Under the pieces are notes generated by a model that ran no database searches, was not told where the DNA came from, and saw nothing but the letters and a program-made list of their open reading frames with translations. A stretch of DNA of 64,000 nt from assembly GCA_018649725.1 (NCBI GenBank), contig JABIHH010000083.1:1-64000 (forward strand). Reading direction: 5' to 3'. Shown piece by piece: positions 26,364-34,262 of the stretch. How positions within the stretch are numbered: position 1 is the stretch's first letter; every line of letters starts with the position of its first letter. The DNA is from Rhodospirillaceae bacterium. GTDB lineage: Bacteria > Pseudomonadota > Alphaproteobacteria > Rhodospirillales > UBA2165. Made by a program: the position numbers and the translations under genes.

Positions 26364-27488
26364 TTATTCTGGGAATTCTTTACGAAGTGCTTGAGAATGT
26401 TCGCCAAGACCCGGGACGCTCGCCGACGAGACGTCTTCGCCTTTTACGCGGGCGGGCGGTGCTGGAATTTCTGCTCTGCCATGCGGGGTATTGATCTCCA
26501 TTCGGCGTAAATCCTCATGTTTGGAAAAGTCAGCAATCGAATTTACCCGACCGAAAGCTACCCGCGCTGCTAAGAGCTTTGCTGATAGCTCTTTACTCGT
26601 GAAGCGTTTAAAGACCGCGCCAATATCCGCCTCTAAAGCGTCGAGATTGGCAACCCGGCTCATATTGTCTTTATAAGGCCCGTCTTCCGCGAGTTCGGGC
26701 TGCTCCAAGATCTCTGTGGCAAATTGTGCCCATTCGCGATTGTTTTGAATGGAGATTACGATCAGCTCACCATCCTTGGTCTCAAAGGGCGCGTAAGGTG
26801 CCACGGATGGATGGCGGAGCCCCACCCGCTCTGGCGCTTTGCCGCCATAGTCCTGATGCAGCAACGGTACCGTCATCCAATCGGCCATGCCGTCAAACAA
26901 GCTGGTTTCGATCGCTTTGCCCTCACCGGTTTGCTCTCTCTCAAAGAGCGCCAACAGGATTGCCGCATGAGCATACATGCCGGCGGCAATATCGCAGACG
27001 GAAACACCAACGCGTCCCGGAGCGTCTGGCGAGCCGGTAACTGAGGCTAGGCCGGTTTCCGCCTGCACCAACATATCGTAGGCTTTCATGTCGCGGGAGG
27101 GACCATCACTGGCATAGCCTGAAATGTCGCAGGTGATTAGGCTGGGAAAACGTTCTCGCAATTCATCGGAACCAAAACCTCCTCTGGCCGCTGCTCCCGG
27201 TGCCAAATTCTGCACAAAGACATCTGCCTTGGCTATCATGCGCTGCAACAGAGCAGCATCTTCAGGGTTTTTGATGTCGAGTGCGATGGATTCCTTACCG
27301 CGATTGAGCCAGACAAAATAGGCGCTTTCACCATTAACCACATCATCATAGCCGCGCGCGAAATCGCCGGTTTCGCGTTCAATCTTAATCACCCGCGCCC
27401 CGGCATCGGCCAACCGCGATGTACAATAAGGCGCCGCCACCGCCTGCTCAACGGCGACAACTAGGATATCTTTTAGTGGCTCACTCAT
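26364..27488 (-). CDS. CaiB/BaiF-type CoA-transferase
   Basis: This 374-residue class III CoA-transferase moves CoA between acyl groups through an aspartyl intermediate. N-terminal features are DILVVAVEQAVAAPYCTSRLADAGARVIKIERETGDFARGYDD. The conserved catalytic aspartate lies in GVSVCDIAAGMYAHAAILLALFERE (about residue 168). DTSLFDG-type sequence follows as TSLFDGMADWM, and the C-terminal RVNSIADFSKHEDLRR... RAEIPAPPARVKG is characteristic. It is divergently arranged with the CitE-like lyase gene across an 84-bp gap and shares its orientation with the TRAP system 2 genes. A role in activating an imported dicarboxylate is likely but inferred. Confidence 0.93.
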   Translation of the reverse strand: MSEPLKDILVVAVEQAVAAPYCTSRLADAGARVIKIERETGDFARGYDDVVNGESAYFVWLNRGKESIALDIKNPEDAALLQRMIAKADVFVQNLAPGAAARGGFGSDELRERFPSLITCDISGYASDGPSRDMKAYDMLVQAETGLASVTGSPDAPGRVGVSVCDIAAGMYAHAAILLALFEREQTGEGKAIETSLFDGMADWMTVPLLHQDYGGKAPERVGLRHPSVAPYAPFETKDGELIVISIQNNREWAQFATEILEQPELAEDGPYKDNMSRVANLDALEADIGAVFKRFTSKELSAKLLAARVAFGRVNSIADFSKHEDLRRMEINTPHGRAEIPAPPARVKGEDVSSASVPGLGEHSQALRKEFPE

Positions 27489-27572
27489 TTAACTTCCCGA
27501 AAAAATGTTCAAAGACTATAGCCATCTTGCGACTGGAACGGTATGTAAAAGGTCTAACGAAGGAAGCAAACA

Positions 27573-28433
27573 ATGGCAATGTCACAAAACACCAATCCAC
27601 GAAGAAGCCTGCTTTTTGTGCCGGGTGGTCGATTGGAAATATTTCCGAAGGCGCTCACCTCTGGTACGGACATTGCTTGCATAGATCTTGAAGATGCGGT
27701 TGCCGATGAAATTAAAGCAACCGTCCGCGCCGACGCCATCCAGCTGATAGCCGAACACCAATCGGACAGCAAAGTCGAGATTTGGCTTCGGGTGAACTCA
27801 ATCCGTTCCGCCACCGGCATGGCAGATATCTTGGCGCTGGCTGAAGCTGAGACAGCACCCGACGGCATCATGCTGCCCAAAATATCCTCAGCCGAGGAAG
27901 TCAGAATTTTGCGTGATGTCTTAAGTGCAAAACATCCAGACCTCAAATTCCATCCCCTGATCGAAACCACCGAAGGACTTAACGCCGCTTTCGATATCGC
28001 CAAGTCGAGCCATAAAATTGGCTCATTGTTGTTGGGCGGCTTTGATATGTCGGCCAATCTCCGGGTTGAGCCTGGCTGGGACTCTCTCCTTTTCGCCCGC
28101 CAACAACTGGTTTTGGCAGCCGCCAACGCCAAAGTGGATCTGCTCGATATGCCGCATTTCGGACTAAGCGATATGGAGGGCTTACGACAGGAAAGCGAAG
28201 CTGCCTCCGCGATTGGCTTTACCGGAAAATGCGCCATCCACCCCAAACAAATCGAGATTATAAACCAAAGTTTCAGCCCGACGGCTGAAGAGATTGCCAA
28301 AGCCTTGGACTTGATCGCGAAATATGAAGCGCAAGATAAAGCCTTTGTTGAAATAGACGGCGTTTTAATGGAAAAGCCGGTTGTCGAGCGGCTCTATCGC
28401 ATGGTCTCCATTTCTGAACGGATTAAGAATTAG
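27573..28433 (+). CDS. HpcH/HpaI-CitE-like CoA-ester lyase
   Basis: This 286-residue TIM-barrel lyase resembles the beta subunit of citrate lyase and the malyl-CoA/citramalyl-CoA lyases. Key features are RRSLLFVPGGRLEIFPKAL, the metal-binding DLEDAVADEIK, WLRVNSIRSATG with the substrate-contacting arginine, MLPKISSAEEV, LIETTEGL and LLGGFDMSANL, and the FTGKCAIHPKQIEIINQSF segment close to the C-terminus. The ATG at 27573 follows AAGGAAG. Length is normal for stand-alone CitE-like proteins. It overlaps the next gene by one base. Beside a CoA-transferase and a dicarboxylate-type TRAP transporter it most likely cleaves a malyl-CoA- or citramalyl-CoA-like ester, but the exact substrate is not shown. 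Confidence 0.9.
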   Translation: MAMSQNTNPRRSLLFVPGGRLEIFPKALTSGTDIACIDLEDAVADEIKATVRADAIQLIAEHQSDSKVEIWLRVNSIRSATGMADILALAEAETAPDGIMLPKISSAEEVRILRDVLSAKHPDLKFHPLIETTEGLNAAFDIAKSSHKIGSLLLGGFDMSANLRVEPGWDSLLFARQQLVLAAANAKVDLLDMPHFGLSDMEGLRQESEAASAIGFTGKCAIHPKQIEIINQSFSPTAEEIAKALDLIAKYEAQDKAFVEIDGVLMEKPVVERLYRMVSISERIKN

Positions 28434-29218
28434 TGCCTCCCATACAAACTCCCAATATTTACTCAACAAGTGGCGGTGAGGGAGAGACGACCTATCTCTT
28501 GCTCCATGGGCTCGGCGCCACGGGTGATGTCTGGCACGGCGTGCGCGATATCATCGAAGAGAAGAAATTGGGCCGCTGGATCATTCCCGACATGCGCGGC
28601 CATGGCCGCTCCGACTGGTCAGAGTCTTACGGGCTCGGCGAACACTCCAACGATATCGCCAATCTCATCCGCGACCGAAAAAAAGTCATTATTATTGGTC
28701 ACTCCATGGGCGGCGTTATTGGTCTTTCCATGGCGACCAGTTGGTTTGGCCTTGATATCGCCGGTGTTGTGGTCATTGGCACGATCATGAATTGGCGAGA
28801 TAAAGATACCGAGATGATGAACGCGATCGCGGCAAAGCCCAGCCGATATTTCGAAACCCGCGATGATGCCATTGAGCGCTATTTGAAGGTCTCCGGCCTC
28901 TATGGCCTGGTTGCGCCGGATGACCCGATGGTCGCTTCCGGCATTAAGCTGGATGGCGACCAAGAACATAAAAAGTTTCGGCTCGCCGCCGATAACGCCA
29001 CCGGCACAATTGGCGGCCCCTGGATGAGCATGGTCCTCGGGATTGTGGAATGCCCCTATGTCTTAGCTGCCGGAGAAAATGATCCGATCGTCAGTGCCGA
29101 GGATTATAAAGCTTTTGACCAAGACGCCATCGCAATACCCGGCTGCGCCCATAACGCCCACGTCGAAAACCCCACCGCTGTCTGGGACCTAGTCGAAAAA
29201 TTAGCGGCAAAGCTTTAG
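28433..29218 (+). CDS. Alpha/beta-fold hydrolase
   Basis: This 261-residue hydrolase starts at GTG, overlapping the stop of the preceding lyase gene by one base (TAGTG), so the two are translationally coupled. It has the oxyanion segment LLLHGLGATGDVWHG, the nucleophile elbow GHSMGG (Ser about 92), a late acid in the GENDPIVSAEDY region and the catalytic histidine in GCAHNAHVENP (about 240). It resembles the lactonase/esterase/thioesterase group. Next to a CoA lyase it could be a thioesterase or a hydrolase acting on the substrate before activation. Palindromic repeats begin about 40 bp downstream. Confidence 0.9.
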   Translation: MPPIQTPNIYSTSGGEGETTYLLLHGLGATGDVWHGVRDIIEEKKLGRWIIPDMRGHGRSDWSESYGLGEHSNDIANLIRDRKKVIIIGHSMGGVIGLSMATSWFGLDIAGVVVIGTIMNWRDKDTEMMNAIAAKPSRYFETRDDAIERYLKVSGLYGLVAPDDPMVASGIKLDGDQEHKKFRLAADNATGTIGGPWMSMVLGIVECPYVLAAGENDPIVSAEDYKAFDQDAIAIPGCAHNAHVENPTAVWDLVEKLAAKL

Positions 29219-29260
29219 TCGGCACATCCATCCGAAGCTAACCCAAACCCCCATCCATCT

Positions 29261-29397
29261 CGTCATCCAAGACAGGATCCGGTATCCGGTTTCTGCTTCA
29301 ACAGCTAATTTTGCATCACTGGATTCTGACTTCGTCAGAATGACGGATTGGTGGATTAAAAACACAATCGTCATCCTGAACTTGTTCAGGATCCAGC
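29261..29397. repeat. Cluster of dispersed palindromic repeats
   Basis: Three related units are present: CGTCATCC...GGATCCGG at 29261-29282, CTGGATTCTGAC-TTC-GTCAGAATGAC at 29319-29344 (inverted orientation) and CGTCATCCTGAA-CTT-GTTCAGGATCCAGC at 29369-29397. Each is an imperfect palindrome able to form a hairpin, and the same motif recurs at 49554-49616. The last unit reaches the stop codon of the convergent oxidoreductase gene. Repeats of this consensus are scattered between genes in many alphaproteobacteria (general knowledge). They may act as bidirectional terminators here, between convergent genes. Confidence 0.85.
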
Positions 29398-32300
29398 TAC
29401 TCCGCTGCTTTAGATGACGCGAGTGAAGAGGTTCTATAGAGCGCCAACAAGCTCTCTTCTTCCGCTTTCACTTCTTTGATGGCGCGGGCTTTGACATGAC
29501 CAAAGCCGCGAATCTGCATCGGCAGGGAGGCCAGTTCCACAGCAAGGTCGTAGTTTTCTGATGACAAGGTCCCAGAAATTTCATTTAACAAATTCTCATA
29601 GTCCCGGATTAATTTCCGCTCTTCCTTACGCTCGGCAAGGTAGCCAAAGGGATCAAGCGGTGTGCCCCGTAATACTTTCAAAGGCGCTAAAACTTTAAGG
29701 GCCTGCCACATAAAGCTACCATATTCTTTTTTAAACGGCTGACCGGTCACCTTGTCCTTGGCGGCAAAGAGCGGCGGGGCGAAATGAAGCTTCAGTTTGT
29801 AATCGCCGTCAAATTGCGCCTTAATTTTTTCCTGATAGCTGGGGTCGGTATAAGCCCGCGCAACTTCATATTCATCCTTATAAGCCATCACCTTATAGAG
29901 CGCGCGGGCCACCGCTTCCGTCAATTTAATGTTACCCGGGTAACATTTATTTTCAGTGGCCGAGATGGCTTCCAGGCGCGACTGATAGCGCTTTGCATAG
30001 GCCTTGTTTTGGTAAGCTGTGAGATCACCAGCGCGATCTTCAATAAAACGATCGAGATTAAAGGCTAGCTCGGCCTCAGTTTCATGCGCGCCAATGAGAC
30101 CAGCTAATCGCTCCGGCTCAGCTGCTGCCACCCGGCCCCAGGCAAAGGCGCGTAAATTCATCTCGACGGCGACATTATTGAGGCGAATGGCCTGTTCGAT
30201 CGAAGCGGCCTTTAAGGGAATGCTGCCTTTCTGATAGGCATAGCCAAGCTGAAAAATATTGGATGCGATGCTGTCACCGAGCAATTTTGCGGCCTGCTGG
30301 GTGGCGTCAAAGAAATCAACTTTGCCCGCGCCTAGAGCTGTTTCAATCACGTTCGTATAGCCGCCTGCTTCCAGCGGCATATCGGGCCGTTCAGCAAAGG
30401 CCGCCAGCGGCACAAGATGGTCGTTTATAATGGCCCGGGTGCGGTCGATGCTCATCGTGTTAAGCGCTTCCTTGCCAGCAGCAACAACCATATCAAAGCC
30501 AATTACGAGATCACTCATACCGGTACTGATCCGTGTCCCCAAAACCGCTTGGGTGTCATTGGTGATCGAAACATGGCTCATCACGGCGCCATTTTTTTGG
30601 CTAAGCCCCGTCTGATCCAGAACCGAGCAGCTTTTGCCTTCAAGATGAGCGGCCATGCCTAAATTAGCGCCGACCGTGATGACACCCGTGCCACCAATGC
30701 CGGTCAGCAAAATATGATAAGTGCCATTAATTTCCGGCAGCTCAGGATCGGGCAAGTCGGCTGCTGGATTGTTTTGACCCTGATTGGGCGGTTCTGATTT
30801 CCTCAAATAGCCGCCTTCAACCGTCGCAAGGCTTGGGCAAAAGCCTTCGAGACAACTGAAATCCTTATTGCATGACGACTGGTCGATCACGCGCTTGCGG
30901 CCGATTGGCGTATCTAACGGACGGACTGCCACACAATTGGACGCCGTGTTGCAATCGCCGCAACCCTCGCAGACTGCATCATTGATAAAGACCCGGCGTG
31001 CCGGATCCGGATAGAGCCCCCGCTTTCTCCGGCGGCGCTTTTCGGCAGCACAGGTTTGATCGTAGATGATCGCTGTAACGCCTTCGAGCTCGCGCATTTC
31101 AAGCTGGATGCGCTCCAACTCCCGGCGGTGAAAAATTTCCACCTGCGGCGCCCAATTCAAATGATCGGCATATTTTTCCGGCTCATCTGAAATCACCGCA
31201 ATGCGCCCCACTCCTTCGGCGGCAATCTGTTCGGAGATCGTCCAAGGATAAAGTTCGCCGTCCATCGGCTGGCCACCAGTAAGGGCTACCGCATCATTAA
31301 ACAGAATTTTATAAGTAATATTGACGCCCGAGGACACCGCCGCCCGGATCGCCATCAGGCCGGAATGATAATAGGTGCCATCGCCGATATTTTGAAACAC
31401 GTGTTTGGCCGTCGTAAAAGGGGCCTGACCGATCCAAGTGCCACCCTCGCCGCCCATATGCGTATAGGCTGCCGTTCGGCGGTCCATATAGACCGACATG
31501 GTGTGACAGCCAATGCCGGCAAGCGCGCGGCTGCCTTCCGGTACTTTAGTCGATGAATTATGCGGGCAGCCGGCACAAAACCACGGGGAGCGTTCCGGCG
31601 GGGCCACCGGCTTATTGGATTGAGAAGTTCGGGCTTTAATCGCAGCCGCTGCTGAAACCAGACAATTGCCCCCACTATTTTCTTGGTCGTCTTCCAAAAA
31701 CCGATTGGCGATAATTTGCGCGATAATCGTACCATTAAGCTCGCCGAATTCCGGCACGAGAAGATTGCCTTGGCCGTCACGTTTACCAACAAGACGAGGG
31801 CGAATTTCTACCGGCATATCATAGAGTATTCGGGCCAGCTGATCTTCGATCAAATTTCGCTTTTCTTCGATTACCAGAACTTCGTCAAAGCTTTCGGCCC
31901 AGCTCAAAATTCTTGTCGGCTCCAAAGGCCACGGCATGGCCACTTTGAAAACACCCAGCCCTAGATCCTGTCGCTCGGCATCGCTTAAGCCCAATTCTTC
32001 AAAGGCCTGGCAGACGTTGAGCCAGGCTTTTCCGGGGGCGACAATGCCGAGGCGCTTTCTAACCGTCCGATGGGTCACCCGGTCGAGTTTGTTTTCCCGG
32101 ACAAAAGCTTGCGCCGCCTTGAGCTTCACGGAAATCAGGCGCTTTTCCTGCTCAACCGGGCCGTCCGGCCAGCGGATATGGATGCCGTCTTCAGGAAACT
32201 CAAAATCATGCGGTATTTTGATGTCGAGCCGGTCGGGATCAATTGAAATAGAGGCGGTACTTTCGATGATATCGCCGACACATTTGAAGCCCGTCCAGCA

Positions 32301-32897
32301 GCCCGAAAAGCGCGACATGGCAAATCCCATCAGGCCGTAATCGATATATTCCTGCACGCTGGCCGGATAAAGAATAGGGATCATGGCAGCGATCAAAGCT
32401 TGTTCGGATTGATGCGCCGTGGTCGAGGACTTGGCCCCCTGGTCATCACCGGCCAACACCAGAACACCGCCATTGGGCGACGCGCCCGCAAGATTGCCGT
32501 GCTTGAGCGCATCACCGGAGCGATCTACGCCGGGGCCTTTACCGTACCAGATGGCAAAAACGCCATCATAATTAGCCTGCTCTGTCGCAGACTTCCAAAT
32601 GCCGACCTGTTGTGTCCCCCAACACGCCGTCGCCGCCATATCTTCATTGACGCCGGCTTGAAAGCGAATGTGGTGCTGCTCGAGATAATCGGACGCGTCC
32701 CAAAGCGCTGAATCATAGCCACCGACGGGAGAGCCCCGATAGCCGGTAATATAGCCTGCCGTGTTCATTGAATTGGCCAGATCACGTGCGCGCTGCATCA
32801 TCGGTAGGCGCACTAGGGCTTGCGTGCCGGTGACATAAATTCGGCCCGAGCTGGCGCTATATTTTGTATCTAAAGTGAGAGGACTATTACCGTCCAC
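29397..32897 (-). CDS. Indolepyruvate ferredoxin oxidoreductase, fused subunits
   Basis: This 1166-residue protein fuses the IorA-like and IorB-like parts of the 2-oxoacid:ferredoxin oxidoreductase that converts aryl pyruvates to aryl-acetyl-CoA. The start is GTG after TTGGGAGC. The N-terminal transketolase-like region (ITGYRGSPVGGYDSALW) is followed near residue 440 by GCPHNSSTKVPEGSRALAGIGCHT and GEGGTWIGQAPF with the TPP-binding segment. An iron-sulfur region with CEGCGDCNTASNC and a second cysteine group ending in CPS lies near 655-700. The gamma-type domain starts with LLTGIGGTGVITVGANLGMAAHLEG (about 745). The length matches the fused form of many aerobic proteobacteria. It lies downstream of the EamA, MarR and dehalogenase-like genes on the same strand. 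Confidence 0.95.
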   Translation of the reverse strand: MDGNSPLTLDTKYSASSGRIYVTGTQALVRLPMMQRARDLANSMNTAGYITGYRGSPVGGYDSALWDASDYLEQHHIRFQAGVNEDMAATACWGTQQVGIWKSATEQANYDGVFAIWYGKGPGVDRSGDALKHGNLAGASPNGGVLVLAGDDQGAKSSTTAHQSEQALIAAMIPILYPASVQEYIDYGLMGFAMSRFSGCWTGFKCVGDIIESTASISIDPDRLDIKIPHDFEFPEDGIHIRWPDGPVEQEKRLISVKLKAAQAFVRENKLDRVTHRTVRKRLGIVAPGKAWLNVCQAFEELGLSDAERQDLGLGVFKVAMPWPLEPTRILSWAESFDEVLVIEEKRNLIEDQLARILYDMPVEIRPRLVGKRDGQGNLLVPEFGELNGTIIAQIIANRFLEDDQENSGGNCLVSAAAAIKARTSQSNKPVAPPERSPWFCAGCPHNSSTKVPEGSRALAGIGCHTMSVYMDRRTAAYTHMGGEGGTWIGQAPFTTAKHVFQNIGDGTYYHSGLMAIRAAVSSGVNITYKILFNDAVALTGGQPMDGELYPWTISEQIAAEGVGRIAVISDEPEKYADHLNWAPQVEIFHRRELERIQLEMRELEGVTAIIYDQTCAAEKRRRRKRGLYPDPARRVFINDAVCEGCGDCNTASNCVAVRPLDTPIGRKRVIDQSSCNKDFSCLEGFCPSLATVEGGYLRKSEPPNQGQNNPAADLPDPELPEINGTYHILLTGIGGTGVITVGANLGMAAHLEGKSCSVLDQTGLSQKNGAVMSHVSITNDTQAVLGTRISTGMSDLVIGFDMVVAAGKEALNTMSIDRTRAIINDHLVPLAAFAERPDMPLEAGGYTNVIETALGAGKVDFFDATQQAAKLLGDSIASNIFQLGYAYQKGSIPLKAASIEQAIRLNNVAVEMNLRAFAWGRVAAAEPERLAGLIGAHETEAELAFNLDRFIEDRAGDLTAYQNKAYAKRYQSRLEAISATENKCYPGNIKLTEAVARALYKVMAYKDEYEVARAYTDPSYQEKIKAQFDGDYKLKLHFAPPLFAAKDKVTGQPFKKEYGSFMWQALKVLAPLKVLRGTPLDPFGYLAERKEERKLIRDYENLLNEISGTLSSENYDLAVELASLPMQIRGFGHVKARAIKEVKAEEESLLALYRTSSLASSKAAE

Positions 32898-32942
32898 TTA
32901 ATTTGCTCCCAAATTTAATTAAGGTGCATTAAAGCGATAAAT

Positions 32943-33857
32943 CTAATCTGCTTCAAGCCGATGTGCGCGGGATTCCCGGATGATCAAATAGGTGCCACTG
33001 GCAACGATGATTGCCGCTCCGGTCCAGACATAGCCGTCCGGCACATCGCCCCAAATCAAATAGCCCGAAATGACAGCAAAAATCAGCACGGTATATTCGA
33101 ACGGTGCCACGACGCCGACCGGGGCCATGACAAAGGCACCCGTCATCCCAAGATAGCCGATCAGCGTGAAGACGCCCATAACCACGAAGATCACCAGATC
33201 ACCAAGCGGGATCGGCTGCCAAACGAACGGGATTGCCAGACTGGAAAGCGCTGCCATGCCGAGCATGGTATAAAAGGTAATACTGAGCGTCGATTCGGTG
33301 TCGCGCAACCAGCGTGCTGTCAGATTGACCGTTGAAAAAGCAACGCCGGCAAATAGAGCCAGGACCGCGATAGGCTCAAACACCCCGGCGCCGGGACGGA
33401 GCGCGATGACCACACCCACAAATCCGAGCACAACGGCCGACCAGCGATGTAAGCCAACTTTCTCTTTGAAAATGGGTACTGACAAAGCGGTCGTTAGAAA
33501 TGTCGAGCCGAAAATAATAACCGTCACATCTGCCAATGGCATTTTAGCCAGGGCGGTAAACATCAAGACCGGGCCGCCAAAGGCTAATATTAGACGAATC
33601 CCATGCGCGCCAGGACGCCGGGTCTTAAGCTGAGCAATGCGTTTGGTGAACACCACCCAAGCTGCCATAAGAGCTACTATGATCCAGCCGCGGACAGCAA
33701 TGACCTGAAACACCGAATAATCGCTGGTCATCAGCCATTTGCCGGAGGCGTCCGTGCCCGCCATGCCGATCATGCCAATGATCATCACAGCAATACCTCT
33801 AAGGTTCTGAGCAGGATTTGGCGAGGAATTTATGGCTGGGGCATCCTCACTCGACAA
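32943..33857 (-). CDS. EamA-family (DMT) transporter (first copy)
   Basis: This 304-residue protein has ten hydrophobic segments in two EamA repeats (about 25-150 and 165-295). Family features include ASGKWLMTSDYSVFQVIAVRGWIIVALMA, LADVTVIIFGSTFLTTALSVPIFKEKVGLHRWSAVVLGFVGVVIALRPG and VVAPFEYTVLIFAVISGYLIWGDVPD. Such proteins export metabolites or amino acids, but substrates vary widely. Its ATG lies inside the end of the MarR gene (11-bp overlap), so the two are translationally coupled and the regulator probably controls this exporter. The fused oxidoreductase gene follows 45 bp downstream. Confidence 0.93.
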   Translation of the reverse strand: MSSEDAPAINSSPNPAQNLRGIAVMIIGMIGMAGTDASGKWLMTSDYSVFQVIAVRGWIIVALMAAWVVFTKRIAQLKTRRPGAHGIRLILAFGGPVLMFTALAKMPLADVTVIIFGSTFLTTALSVPIFKEKVGLHRWSAVVLGFVGVVIALRPGAGVFEPIAVLALFAGVAFSTVNLTARWLRDTESTLSITFYTMLGMAALSSLAIPFVWQPIPLGDLVIFVVMGVFTLIGYLGMTGAFVMAPVGVVAPFEYTVLIFAVISGYLIWGDVPDGYVWTGAAIIVASGTYLIIRESRAHRLEAD

Positions 33858-34197
33858 CCAATTTATCGAGCAGACTTTTAAGCGTCTTCTGCTCGGATTT
33901 ATTTAGCGGTGTCATCGTTTTAGCTGAGGCGGCCTCAGAATATTGCCGCAACTCTTTTGCCAACTTTTGGCCGACGGATGTCAATGCCACTAATATGAGG
34001 CGCTGATCTTCTGGCGAGCGGCGACTGGCAATAAGTCCGCGCTTTTCCAATCGTTTGGCAATGCCGTGGATGGTGGCAGGTTTCATGTCGAGCTTACGGC
34101 CCAGATTGTTTTGTGAAACCTCGCCCTGTTCTTGCAAGCGCATGAGAGTAGCGAGTTGCTGGGTCGTTATATCAAACTCGGTAATACGTTGGCGCAA
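33847..34197 (-). CDS. MarR-family transcriptional regulator, start uncertain
   Basis: The protein shows a MarR winged helix: ITTQQLATLMRLQEQGEVSQNNLGRKLDMKPATIHGIAKRLEKRGLIASRRSPEDQRLILVALTSVGQKL. The first standard start codon in frame is the TTG at 34197, giving 116 residues. That start would remove the usual first dimerisation helix. The frame stays open upstream for another 29 codons and encodes a sequence resembling that helix (YHLDDQIGFKLGRAFNRAHNNL), reaching the stop of the preceding dehalogenase-like gene, but it contains no ATG, GTG or TTG there. An unusual start such as ATA near 34266 (overlapping that gene's TAA) is possible. MarR proteins usually bind phenolic or other small ligands and repress adjacent genes. 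Confidence 0.8.
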   Translation of the reverse strand: MRQRITEFDITTQQLATLMRLQEQGEVSQNNLGRKLDMKPATIHGIAKRLEKRGLIASRRSPEDQRLILVALTSVGQKLAKELRQYSEAASAKTMTPLNKSEQKTLKSLLDKLVVE

Positions 34198-34262
34198 ATT
34201 GTTATGGGCCCGGTTAAACGCCCGGCCCAGCTTGAAGCCGATCTGATCATCGAGATGATAAT

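Noticed and set aside
27554..28300. A 248-codon open frame antisense to the CitE-like lyase gene
   Set aside because: The plus-strand frame has clear CitE motifs. The antisense frame is low-complexity serine-rich sequence without recognisable domains.
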